DNA of 64,000 nucleotides. Source: Allorhizobium ampelinum S4. GTDB taxonomy: Bacteria; Pseudomonadota; Alphaproteobacteria; Rhizobiales; Rhizobiaceae. The DNA is taken from contig NC_011989.1 of assembly GCF_000016285.1 (NCBI RefSeq), forward strand, positions 437,001 through 501,000. The letters run 5' to 3'. The translations under genes were made by a program, and so were the position numbers. Of this stretch, positions 46,217 to 54,888 are shown in pieces (the first letter of the stretch is position 1; the number at the start of each line of letters is the position of its first letter). The notes beneath the pieces are model-generated. The model was not told where the DNA came from. It did not search any database and worked only from the letters and a program-made list of their open reading frames with translations.

Positions 46217-49200
46217 TCAGGAGAAGCTGAACTTGCTCTGCTGAAGGTTTGAAAGGGACGTATTCGTTAGCGTCAGTGTGTCATTGGTGTGAGAGGTAAT
46301 GACCACATCTTGTCCGGACTGCTGTGCGTTGGAGAGAAGATCTGTCCAATCCGAGAAGGTCGTGTGATCAAAAGCAATCATATCGGCGCTGCTGCCTGAG
46401 GCCTGATAACCCGATATTACATCCTGGCCGAAGCCTGCATGGAAGATGAAGTTATCATTGGCCCCGAAGATTTCGAGCGTCGTATCCTGGCCCACGGTGA
46501 TCGTATCCTGCTCACCGGTCAGGGAGAGCGATGCCCCGGCATCTAGCGTCACGCTCGATTGATCCACCGCTGTCAAGGCACCGGCGCCCTTGACCTCGAC
46601 AGTGTCGTGCAGCCCGGTGCCATCGGCGGTGTCCATATCGCTACCGGAATTCAGAACCACGATGTTGTTATTGCCGTCGACCATCACCTCCCCGCCCTCG
46701 GCGATATTGATGGTTCCGTCCGATAGAACGGCATTGTTGCTGCTGCCGCTCACATTTAGAACGTCGTCGCTTCCTGTAACCGTGACATCGGCAGAGCCGC
46801 TCATGACAAGCGTTGCATTCGACGCGGTGATGCTGGTGCCGCGCCCTCCGATTGAGATCACGTTGTCGTTGCCCGAAACGGTCAGACTTGCCCGAATGTC
46901 CGCCTCGATGGCCAGATCGTCGCCCGTCATCGTGACGGCGGAGTCCGTGCCGATGGTGACGCTTGCATGGGACAATGCGGCTGTTTCATCCGTCCCCACA
47001 ATGGTCACGGTGTCACCGCTCGCATTGCCGTTGATGCGGTTGTGATCGCCCCACACCGCGACGGACGCATCAGCGCGGTTGATCGTGATCGTATTATTCT
47101 CACCGTAGATGGTGGAAAAATCACCATCGACCTGAATGGTAGCCGCCGAGATCGAGGCGACTGTCGCATCTCCCTGAATATCCAGCCTGCCGCCAGAACC
47201 GCTGGCATCGAGCGAGGAACCATTCCCGGCAAGCGTGATGTCATCGCCATCTCCCGCCAGGGATAGGCTGGTGGCTTGCGTTGCCGTCCCTACATGAACG
47301 GTTCCGCCCGAAAGCGTGGCATTGTTGCTATTGCCTGAGACATTCAGCGTATCGCCACCCCCGGTGACAACGGCATCCGCCGAACCCGTCATGATGATCG
47401 TCGCATTCGAGGCCGTGGCGGTCGTGCCCCGTCCGTCGATGGAGATGGTGCTCCCGCTGCCCGAAAGGGTCAGGCTTGCATCGGTATATTCATCGATCGT
47501 CAAACCATTACCGGTCAGTGTCAGGCTGCTGTCGGTTTCCACGACAACGCTGGCATTCGAGGCCATCACCGTATTGTTTGTACCGAAGGCTGCGACAGTA
47601 TTATCGGCGCCGCTGGCAATGGAGAACACGGCGTTTCCATAGAGAGCGATGGCGTTATCATCTCCCGTCACCGTTCCGGACGCATTCTCGCCCACGGAAA
47701 TGGTCCAGCCGGAAATCGCCGCATTGACCCCCTGGCCGATAACATCGAGCTCATCACCACTCACCGTTCGGTCGGTATCAACAAGAACCGAACCGTTATG
47801 GGCAGCGAACTGATCGTCATCACCGCTAACGAGGACTGTTGCCCCATCGTCGATGGAGATTGTCGTACCGGAAGCGTCGAGCCTCGTGCCGTAGCCGGAG
47901 ATTTCCACCGTATTGCCATCGCCGCTCCAGATCAGCACCTGACTGTTGCCGTGCAGAACAACGCTGTCGTTGCCTCCCGAAAGGATCAGCCCGCCACCAT
48001 TATCGACGACAACGGACGCATTGGAAACCGTGGCGATATTGTTGCGCCCGCTGACCTCCAGGCGTTCATTGGCCCCATAGGCTGCAATGGTGGCGACCGT
48101 ATTTCCGGTTTCATGAACGGTATTATCGTCCCCGACGAGGGCCACCTGATTGATGCCATTGCCAAGGATGATCTGGTTGGACTGACCTTCGACGTCGATG
48201 GCATCGTCGCTTCCGGAAAAGCTGCGGCTGCTGTTGTCGTCCGACACGGTTTGCGTGGTCGCTGACTGAAACGTGGACCGGCTGGTGCTGGTCTGGCCGG
48301 TGGCGCTGATGGTGGTGGTGGTCGATCCCGCCACGGAACCATCGTCATTGAGATCGCTAATGGTTTCGACTTCGCTACCATCCGCCCGCATGACGGCCTT
48401 GTCGATGTGGTCGATCATGCCGCTATTGCTGCTATCCTCATAGAGGATCGTCGTCAGACCATCGGCAGTGATGGTTTCCAGGCCGCGCGCAGCGATACCG
48501 CCATCGGCATCCATGTCGCTGATCGTAGCAATCTGCGATCCGTCGATGTTCCTCGTCCAGCTTTCTTGATGATCGTTGATGCCATCGCCGTCATAGTCCG
48601 ACAACACAGTGCTGCTCATGCCCGTGGAGTCCGTGGTCTGGATGCTACTGGCAGCGACCTTCTCGTCTTGAGCGGCAAAGGCGGAATGCCAGAGCACAGT
48701 GCCGAGATGGCTTTGATAGCGTTGCGCGGCTGCATTGGCTTTGATTGTCATGGTCTTAGAACCGTCGGCATGCGCCACGCCCGTAACAACTTTGTCGACA
48801 CTGCCATCGCCATTGACATCGGTCGTGGTAACCGTTGTACGGCCATCTGCACTTTCAGTCCGCAACACAGCCTTGATTAATACCGGTGCGATGGCGGATT
48901 TCACTCCCGATGCATCAGACTGACTTGTTCCGTAGGTCTGCTCCAGCAGCTTACTCGAACCATCGGCATTGTTGGTCGTCGTATCTACAACCTTCCTGTC
49001 CACCAATCCGTCGCCGTCAAGATCTTGGTTGGTGGTTGTCACCAAGCCGTCCGCGGTGGTGGTCGAGACAACTCGGCTTGCAGTTGAGCCATCTGTGTTG
49101 AAGTTGGTCTTCGTGGTTTGTGTGCTGCCATCCACATACTTCAGTGTATCGGCAATCTGATCAACCATACCATTGCCATCGGCATCCGTGCTGGTGATCT

Positions 49201-52200
49201 GGTGACGTCCGCTGAGACTGGTTTGGGTGACGATCGTGTCGAGCAAGATCCCCGAGGCATTACGGTCCGAAATAGCGACCGAGTTCGAGCCATCGGCACG
49301 CTGGGTGATTGTCTGACTCCTGATTTTTTCAGCAACGCCATCACCATCCTCGTCAATATCGGTGATTGAACTCAGTCCGTCCGCCGCCGTCGTCGTGGCT
49401 GAACTTGAAAGATCCGAACCGGTGACGGTGGAGGCATTAACTGTCACAACCGTGGAGCCATTGGCCTCGACAATCTTGGCCGAAGCCGACTGCTGTGCAT
49501 AGGTTCCCGAACCTGTTGCATCCCAGGATGTTATTGTTTTAAGACCGTTGCCACTGGTGAGGATGGACTCCCTGCTGGCCAGGACACCATTGTCGACCAT
49601 GCTGATGGTTTCGGTTGTCGAACCATCACTGCCAATGCTCTTCACATCGGCTTTGCTCTCGGCATAATCTCCCGAACCATCGAGATCCCACTTTGTCAGG
49701 CTATCCAGACCATTGGCGCTGGAGTTGATCTGGGTCCGATCGCTGATGGTGGCGCTGTAGCTTGGATTTGCCGAACTGGCATCACCGCCTGAGAACGTTT
49801 CGTCGAGTATCGTCGTGATGTGACTGCCGTCGGAATTGACGGTGGTAGTCGAGACTTGACCGGTCTGCGCCAATCCATCGCCATTTGCATCGTAGAGCAC
49901 GGTTTTTGTCAGCCCGTCTGCGCTATCTGTTTCATAGCGGCCATCCTGCGACCCGAATGCCCGGCCAGAGGCTGTCTCCACTGTGCCATCCATCGCTGCG
50001 ACTGTTCTAGATCCGTCTCCATTCGTGAGGCTCTGAACGGTTTGATCGACCGCGCCATCGCCGTTGACATCACGTGTCGTCGTTACGCTGTTCTTATCGG
50101 CGCTTGTGACCGTGATCGTCCGGTTGTGCAGCGAGTCATCACCATTGTAGCTGCTGCTCGTAACAGTCGTGGAGCCATCCGCATTGAGGACAGTGGTTTT
50201 GGATAGAGAGTAATCGACGACGCCATCACCGTTGTCATCCCACTGAGTAGCGGTCGAAAGGCCGTCGGCACTGGTCTGATCGCTCGTCTTGTCGGCAAGC
50301 GCACCTCCAGATCCGAAATCAGAAAAAGACTGCGCGGAAGAGCCATCGGCATTCAGGATTTCAACCGACGAGGTCGAGCGGCCGGCTGTTTGATCACCGC
50401 TAACGGTCAGCGTGCTCGATTGAGTTAGCCCATCGGCGCTGATGGTTTTGCTGAAAGAAGATGTGGCAACGCCATTTGGGTCGTAGGTCGACGTTACAGA
50501 TGTGCTTGAGCCATCGGCATTAACGCTGAGCGTCTGGCTTTGATATGCAGTGGCACTGCCATTCAGATACGTGCTGGATGAACCTGCGGTCCCAGCAGAA
50601 TTTGTCGTAGAAACGGATTTTGAGACCAGGGTATGATTTGCGTCGGAAACAGTCTTGGTTTCCGTTTTAGAACCATCTGCGTTGAGAACGGTTACGTCTG
50701 TAGTTATGGCATCAAACGTCCCGTCTCCATTGATGTCACTGCTCGTGGTAATGCTTAAGCCACTAGCGCTGGTTACAGTTTGCGCCCGGCCTAGAAGACG
50801 TGAACCGTCGCCGTTGTAGGTGGAAAGGGTTTCTGTCGTGGAGCCATCTGCGTTGAGCGTCTTTGAATCCACGCTCTCGCTGTCGAAGCTCCCATTACCA
50901 TCGTCATCGGTTCGGGTGATCACCGACAAACCGTTGGCACTGCTTGTGGTCTGTGTCTCACCCACTTCATTTGCGGCACTCGTGCCGGAGCCGTGATCGC
51001 TGATTAGGGTCGTTACCATTGAACCGTCGGTTTCAAGCGCAGTCTGCGAAACGGAGGTCGCGTCGATAACACCGTCGCCATTGGCATCGCGGGTGGTTGT
51101 GAAGCTCAGGCCGTCAGCGCTGGTCGTCGTCACAGTACGTGACAGAAGCACGGAGCCGTCAGGGCTGTAATTCGAGGCCGTCTGAGTTTCGGAACCATCG
51201 GCATGGATGTCTGTCTCAGTCACGGACGTCGGTGACTGGCTGTTGTCGATGGTGGTCGAAACCGTCGTCGTCCGCTTGTCCTCGCTGACGACGGTGACAG
51301 TACGACTGACCTGAACCTGGCTTGTGCCGATCAACGTCGTCACAGTCTCCGTGGAGGATCCATCGGCGTTTGTCGCCTTCACATCCGTTGTTGCATAATC
51401 AGCTGTTGACTGACCATCGAGAAACTTTTGTATGGTAATGGAATGACCATTGGCGCTGGTCGTCGTGACCGTTCTGCCGGTTTCCACAGCATTGGCACCA
51501 CTTTTGGCGATAACCGTTACTGTGGATGAACCATCACTGTTATGCACGGTCGCACTCGATTGCGCGGAATCGAAGCTGCCGTCTCCGTTGACATCGATCT
51601 GGCTGGTTTTGGTCAGGCCATCTGCGCTCGTGACCGTGAGTGTCTTCGAAACGAGAACTGATCCATTTGGACTGTAACTCGAGACCGTCTCGGTCGAACT
51701 GCCATCGCTCCCAATCGTTGTCACATCAATCCGGTCGAAATGACCATCGCCATCCCGATCGGTTTCTGAAGTCTTCGTCTTACCATCGGCGCTCCAGGAC
51801 GACACTTGTTCCTGACGCAAGCTGCCGTTGGCGTTGTTCGTTGCCGTCGTATCGGAGCCTGACCCGTCACTATTCTGCACAACGGTTTCTATCGTGATCG
51901 TATCGAATACACCGTCGCCATCGATATCGACCTTGGTGGTCTTATTGATGCCATTGGCACTGAGGTCCGTCTCCGTGCGATCGCGAAGAGTGCCATCGCC
52001 ATTCGATTCACTCTGTGTCGTCGTCGTGCTGCCATCAGCATTGAAGACAATCGAACTCGTGGAAACGAGATCTGTAGAGCCGTTGCCATCAAGATCTGTA
52101 TTGGTGGTCTTGCTGTCGCCATTGGCGCTGGTGACGGTCGTCGACGTCCCGATTGTGTTTGCTTGCGCCGTGCCGGTACCAGCGTACTGAATAACGGTTT

Positions 52201-54265
52201 CCGTTCGCGTTGCGTCCGAGGCGACAGTAATAGTGTCGGTCTGGGTGGAATCGATCTGCCCGCTACCAGTCTTTTCCAGTTGAGCTGTCTTGCTCAGGCC
52301 ATCGGCACTGGTGGTGACGATGGTACGATCCCGAAGCGAGCCATCGGCATTCATGTCACTGGCGGTCGTCGTCTCAGAGCCATCCAAGCCGAACGTGACG
52401 GTTTCCACCTCGTCGAAGAAGCCCCATCCATTCGTGTCGCGCAAAATCGTGCGCGTCTTGCCATCGGATGCGGTAATGAGCTGAAGCTCACTCGTCAACC
52501 TGGTGCCGCTGCTATCATAGTTGCGGATGGTTTCCGTCAGCGATCCATCAGAATTGGTGGTTTTCGTATCCGTCTGGGTACGGTTGAAGACTCCGTCGCC
52601 ATTATCGTCGAATTTCCGGGTTACCGAATTCCCATCGGCGCTGTAGGTAGAGAGCGTTTCGCTGGCCAGCGTGCCATTTGCATTGAAGGATTTGCTGTCA
52701 AGGGTCGATGTGCCGTCGGCATTCTTTGTCCGGGTCTGCTTGACCAGATAACCATCAGGATCATAGGAGAAAACCGCGTCGGCAGCAGTGCCTGTCGACC
52801 CATCGCTCTTCGTGAACGTGGTTTCGCCAGATATCGCCGAGCCGTCTGGCAAGACTATGTCCTGGTGATTGCTCGTAAGATCAATCGATGTAATGCCGAG
52901 CTGTGCCAGCGTCTTCAAAGTGGTCGACCCGTCGGCATTGGTGACCATTACCTTAAAGTCGTTCCAATCGGCATCGCCGGCGTCGAGCTTCCCGTTGTGA
53001 TTTGTATCGAAGACATCCCTGAGAGCCTGCATGTCGGAGGTCGCAGTGGGGTCCCAGGCTGTGAACTGTACCTGATCTTGCTGGGTAATCTTGCCCGACC
53101 CGTTGAGGTCTAGGACCAGCACGCCATCGCCCGCTCCAGCCCAAGCAGTCTTGTGCTGTTTGCCATCGCCCGCCATGTCGAAATACTTGTCCGACGCGTT
53201 CAACGCGGTGATCTGGATGCCATTGCCGTTCAGATCCAACACAATAGGCGAACCACCCGAGCCACCGCCCGAACCACCGCCGCCTGATCCTCCAGAACTG
53301 CCCGAGCCGCCGCCTGAGTTGCCGGTCCCGCCACCGCCCGTGCTACCGGTCCCGCCGCCGCCCGTGCTACCGGTCCCGCCGCCGCCCGTGCTACCGGTCC
53401 CGCCGCCGCCCGTGCTACCGGTCCCGCCGCCGCCCGTGCTACCGGTCCCGCCGCCGCCCGTGCTACCGGTCCCGCCGCCGCCTGTGCTACCAGTCCCGCC
53501 GCCGCCCGTGCTTCCGGTTCCACCGCCGCCCGTGCTTCCATCGTAAGATCCACCCGTGTAGGATCCACCACCGTAGTAACCAGACGACATAGCACCTGAA
53601 CTACTGATTGCGGTGGAACCTCCGCCATATAGATTCGATGAACCTCCGGTGGATGCATATTCGCGCGTTACAGAGACGTCCGTATTGTAGCCAGTAGAGC
53701 CGTAAACGTCGGTTTGGTCTGTGGTTGGCGTGCCATCTACCCAGCCTGAAAATGAAAAAGGGTCACTCGAGTCGACCCTGCCTTCGTAACCAATGTTGCC
53801 ATCGAGACTTGCAACTTCTATTTCGGAACCGAATGTATCGTTCATACTTGTCGGAACCGACTCAGTGTCGTTGAGAGGTGACAAGTTGTACATCACGGTC
53901 CCGCCGACAAATCCCAGATAATCACCGATAGCTGTTCCAAGAGGAACTGTTATGACTTCCGCGGGCGGGAAAAAACTGCCGGCAGCAGCACCAACGAAGG
54001 CGCCTGCAGCTCCGCCGAGTTCAGCGCCGGCGATACCGGCAGCTGATCGAGCTGCACCGTTGGAACCTTCATCGTACGTTCCTTTCGCTATACCAAAAAC
54101 GCTAAATCCCTTGCCATATGCCTCTTCGGCTGTGGAGATAGCCTCTTTCGCCAGCGCACTGCTCTCGAGTCCTTCCACAAGACTAAAAATCCCACTCATT
54201 GTTGATTCAACAGTATGCTCTACAGAATCAAATTTATCCGGAGTTACACTCTTACTTTCTGACAT
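46217..54265 (-). CDS. Giant type I secreted calcium-binding repeat protein (2682 residues)
   Basis: The ATG follows GGGGAG. Layout: residues 1-130 have a helical start and a glycine-zipper hydrophobic stretch (GGAAGAFVGAAAGSF); 155-245 is a Tyr/Gly/Ser-rich segment; 243-314 contains nine TGGGGTGS repeats; about 340-500 is a calcium-binding segment opening PIVLDLNGNGI, with DTNHNGKLDAGD. Residues about 500-2000 hold roughly 26 copies of a 55-60 residue repeat with SADGL and DxNGDGxxD motifs. Residues 2000-2620 form a beta-helix-like array of GDDN/NNA repeats. The last 60 residues (FDHTTFSDWTDLL and TLTNTSLSNLQQSKFSFS) look like an RTX-type secretion signal. No adhesin or enzyme domain with known activity was recognised. 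It is flanked by its exporter, a sulfotransferase and a protease. Confidence 0.85.
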   Translation of the reverse strand: MSESKSVTPDKFDSVEHTVESTMSGIFSLVEGLESSALAKEAISTAEEAYGKGFSVFGIAKGTYDEGSNGAARSAAGIAGAELGGAAGAFVGAAAGSFFPPAEVITVPLGTAIGDYLGFVGGTVMYNLSPLNDTESVPTSMNDTFGSEIEVASLDGNIGYEGRVDSSDPFSFSGWVDGTPTTDQTDVYGSTGYNTDVSVTREYASTGGSSNLYGGGSTAISSSGAMSSGYYGGGSYTGGSYDGSTGGGGTGSTGGGGTGSTGGGGTGSTGGGGTGSTGGGGTGSTGGGGTGSTGGGGTGSTGGGGTGSTGGGGTGNSGGGSGSSGGSGGGGSGGGSGGSPIVLDLNGNGIQITALNASDKYFDMAGDGKQHKTAWAGAGDGVLVLDLNGSGKITQQDQVQFTAWDPTATSDMQALRDVFDTNHNGKLDAGDADWNDFKVMVTNADGSTTLKTLAQLGITSIDLTSNHQDIVLPDGSAISGETTFTKSDGSTGTAADAVFSYDPDGYLVKQTRTKNADGTSTLDSKSFNANGTLASETLSTYSADGNSVTRKFDDNGDGVFNRTQTDTKTTNSDGSLTETIRNYDSSGTRLTSELQLITASDGKTRTILRDTNGWGFFDEVETVTFGLDGSETTTASDMNADGSLRDRTIVTTSADGLSKTAQLEKTGSGQIDSTQTDTITVASDATRTETVIQYAGTGTAQANTIGTSTTVTSANGDSKTTNTDLDGNGSTDLVSTSSIVFNADGSTTTTQSESNGDGTLRDRTETDLSANGINKTTKVDIDGDGVFDTITIETVVQNSDGSGSDTTATNNANGSLRQEQVSSWSADGKTKTSETDRDGDGHFDRIDVTTIGSDGSSTETVSSYSPNGSVLVSKTLTVTSADGLTKTSQIDVNGDGSFDSAQSSATVHNSDGSSTVTVIAKSGANAVETGRTVTTTSANGHSITIQKFLDGQSTADYATTDVKATNADGSSTETVTTLIGTSQVQVSRTVTVVSEDKRTTTVSTTIDNSQSPTSVTETDIHADGSETQTASNYSPDGSVLLSRTVTTTSADGLSFTTTRDANGDGVIDATSVSQTALETDGSMVTTLISDHGSGTSAANEVGETQTTSSANGLSVITRTDDDGNGSFDSESVDSKTLNADGSTTETLSTYNGDGSRLLGRAQTVTSASGLSITTSSDINGDGTFDAITTDVTVLNADGSKTETKTVSDANHTLVSKSVSTTNSAGTAGSSSTYLNGSATAYQSQTLSVNADGSSTSVTSTYDPNGVATSSFSKTISADGLTQSSTLTVSGDQTAGRSTSSVEILNADGSSAQSFSDFGSGGALADKTSDQTSADGLSTATQWDDNGDGVVDYSLSKTTVLNADGSTTVTSSSYNGDDSLHNRTITVTSADKNSVTTTRDVNGDGAVDQTVQSLTNGDGSRTVAAMDGTVETASGRAFGSQDGRYETDSADGLTKTVLYDANGDGLAQTGQVSTTTVNSDGSHITTILDETFSGGDASSANPSYSATISDRTQINSSANGLDSLTKWDLDGSGDYAESKADVKSIGSDGSTTETISMVDNGVLASRESILTSGNGLKTITSWDATGSGTYAQQSASAKIVEANGSTVVTVNASTVTGSDLSSSATTTAADGLSSITDIDEDGDGVAEKIRSQTITQRADGSNSVAISDRNASGILLDTIVTQTSLSGRHQITSTDADGNGMVDQIADTLKYVDGSTQTTKTNFNTDGSTASRVVSTTTADGLVTTTNQDLDGDGLVDRKVVDTTTNNADGSSKLLEQTYGTSQSDASGVKSAIAPVLIKAVLRTESADGRTTVTTTDVNGDGSVDKVVTGVAHADGSKTMTIKANAAAQRYQSHLGTVLWHSAFAAQDEKVAASSIQTTDSTGMSSTVLSDYDGDGINDHQESWTRNIDGSQIATISDMDADGGIAARGLETITADGLTTILYEDSSNSGMIDHIDKAVMRADGSEVETISDLNDDGSVAGSTTTTISATGQTSTSRSTFQSATTQTVSDDNSSRSFSGSDDAIDVEGQSNQIILGNGINQVALVGDDNTVHETGNTVATIAAYGANERLEVSGRNNIATVSNASVVVDNGGGLILSGGNDSVVLHGNSQVLIWSGDGNTVEISGYGTRLDASGTTISIDDGATVLVSGDDDQFAAHNGSVLVDTDRTVSGDELDVIGQGVNAAISGWTISVGENASGTVTGDDNAIALYGNAVFSIASGADNTVAAFGTNNTVMASNASVVVETDSSLTLTGNGLTIDEYTDASLTLSGSGSTISIDGRGTTATASNATIIMTGSADAVVTGGGDTLNVSGNSNNATLSGGTVHVGTATQATSLSLAGDGDDITLAGNGSSLDASGSGGRLDIQGDATVASISAATIQVDGDFSTIYGENNTITINRADASVAVWGDHNRINGNASGDTVTIVGTDETAALSHASVTIGTDSAVTMTGDDLAIEADIRASLTVSGNDNVISIGGRGTSITASNATLVMSGSADVTVTGSDDVLNVSGSSNNAVLSDGTINIAEGGEVMVDGNNNIVVLNSGSDMDTADGTGLHDTVEVKGAGALTAVDQSSVTLDAGASLSLTGEQDTITVGQDTTLEIFGANDNFIFHAGFGQDVISGYQASGSSADMIAFDHTTFSDWTDLLSNAQQSGQDVVITSHTNDTLTLTNTSLSNLQQSKFSFS
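53325..53540. repeat. 24-base tandem repeat, nine copies
   Basis: The unit GCCCGTGCTACCGGTCCCGC plus CGCC is repeated nine times in frame, encoding nine TGGGGTGS units near residues 243-314 of the giant protein. The outer copies differ by single bases (GTGCTT, CCTGTG), the inner ones are identical. Copy number can change by slippage without a frameshift. Confidence 0.9.
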
Positions 54266-54288
54266 TTCTTATTAACTCCCCGTCCGAT

Positions 54289-54888
54289 TTAATTTTCAAA
54301 ACTCTGCTGTAAACGTCTTCCACGCACTAACCACCAAAGCCAAATCGGTAAGACTAACGACAGAAAGAAAACGGATATGGAAAAAGCAACAGAGTTAGCC
54401 AAAAAAAACACAGTTGAGTAATTATCATGAAACAAACTCTGAAATCCCATCGTTATGAAGTGATAATATAAGTCGATTCTCGTCATTATGACAATTAATG
54501 CGATAATAGTAGCCTGAGATCCAGCCATTTTAATTATATATAAGCTGTCTTTATTTATTTTATATCTAAATAAATCAAATTTTTTTAAATTTAAAATGCA
54601 TACACCAATATTTATAAATGAAATTGTGAGAAATATTATATTTATAGAGCTGGCTACAGTTGCGTCGCATGCGCTGTATTGATTTACTGGGTATCTATTA
54701 GAAATATATTTATATTGATTCTCAATAAAGCTTAGATACACGAATCTATCGGTGCATCTAAGATCATAATAAACTCGGAAAATTAAATAAATAAATATAA
54801 ATATTAAAACGAATAAAAGTACAGAAAAAAATATAATAATTATTTTTTGAATAGGATCAATTTTTTTTATTAATATATTATTGGCCAT
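54289..54888 (-). CDS. Small polytopic membrane protein, unknown
   Basis: 199 residues with four hydrophobic segments at about 15-38, 80-100, 115-135 and 160-188, and a basic C terminus (WWLVRGRRLQQSF). No family was recognised. The gene is much more AT-rich than its neighbours. It overlaps the sulfotransferase end by 11 bases and lies 23 bases before the giant-protein gene, so it is co-transcribed. It may be a membrane partner for the modification, export or immunity of the giant protein; this is inference. Confidence 0.65.
   Translation of the reverse strand: MANNILIKKIDPIQKIIIIFFSVLLFVLIFIFIYLIFRVYYDLRCTDRFVYLSFIENQYKYISNRYPVNQYSACDATVASSINIIFLTISFINIGVCILNLKKFDLFRYKINKDSLYIIKMAGSQATIIALIVIMTRIDLYYHFITMGFQSLFHDNYSTVFFLANSVAFSISVFFLSLVLPIWLWWLVRGRRLQQSFEN

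Noticed and set aside
52163..53113. A long open frame of 316 codons on the plus strand opposite the giant-protein gene
   Set aside because: It is antisense to a repetitive GC-rich coding region with strong codon periodicity; no domain or ribosome-binding site supports it.
53325..53540. Regularly repeated DNA that could suggest a CRISPR array
   Set aside because: The 24-base units are directly adjacent with no spacers and are in frame inside a gene.
53091..53546. Proline-rich plus-strand frame with PVPPPPVLP repeats
   Set aside because: It is the reverse reading of the 24-base repeat coding TGGGGTGS in the giant protein; the repeat creates it artificially.
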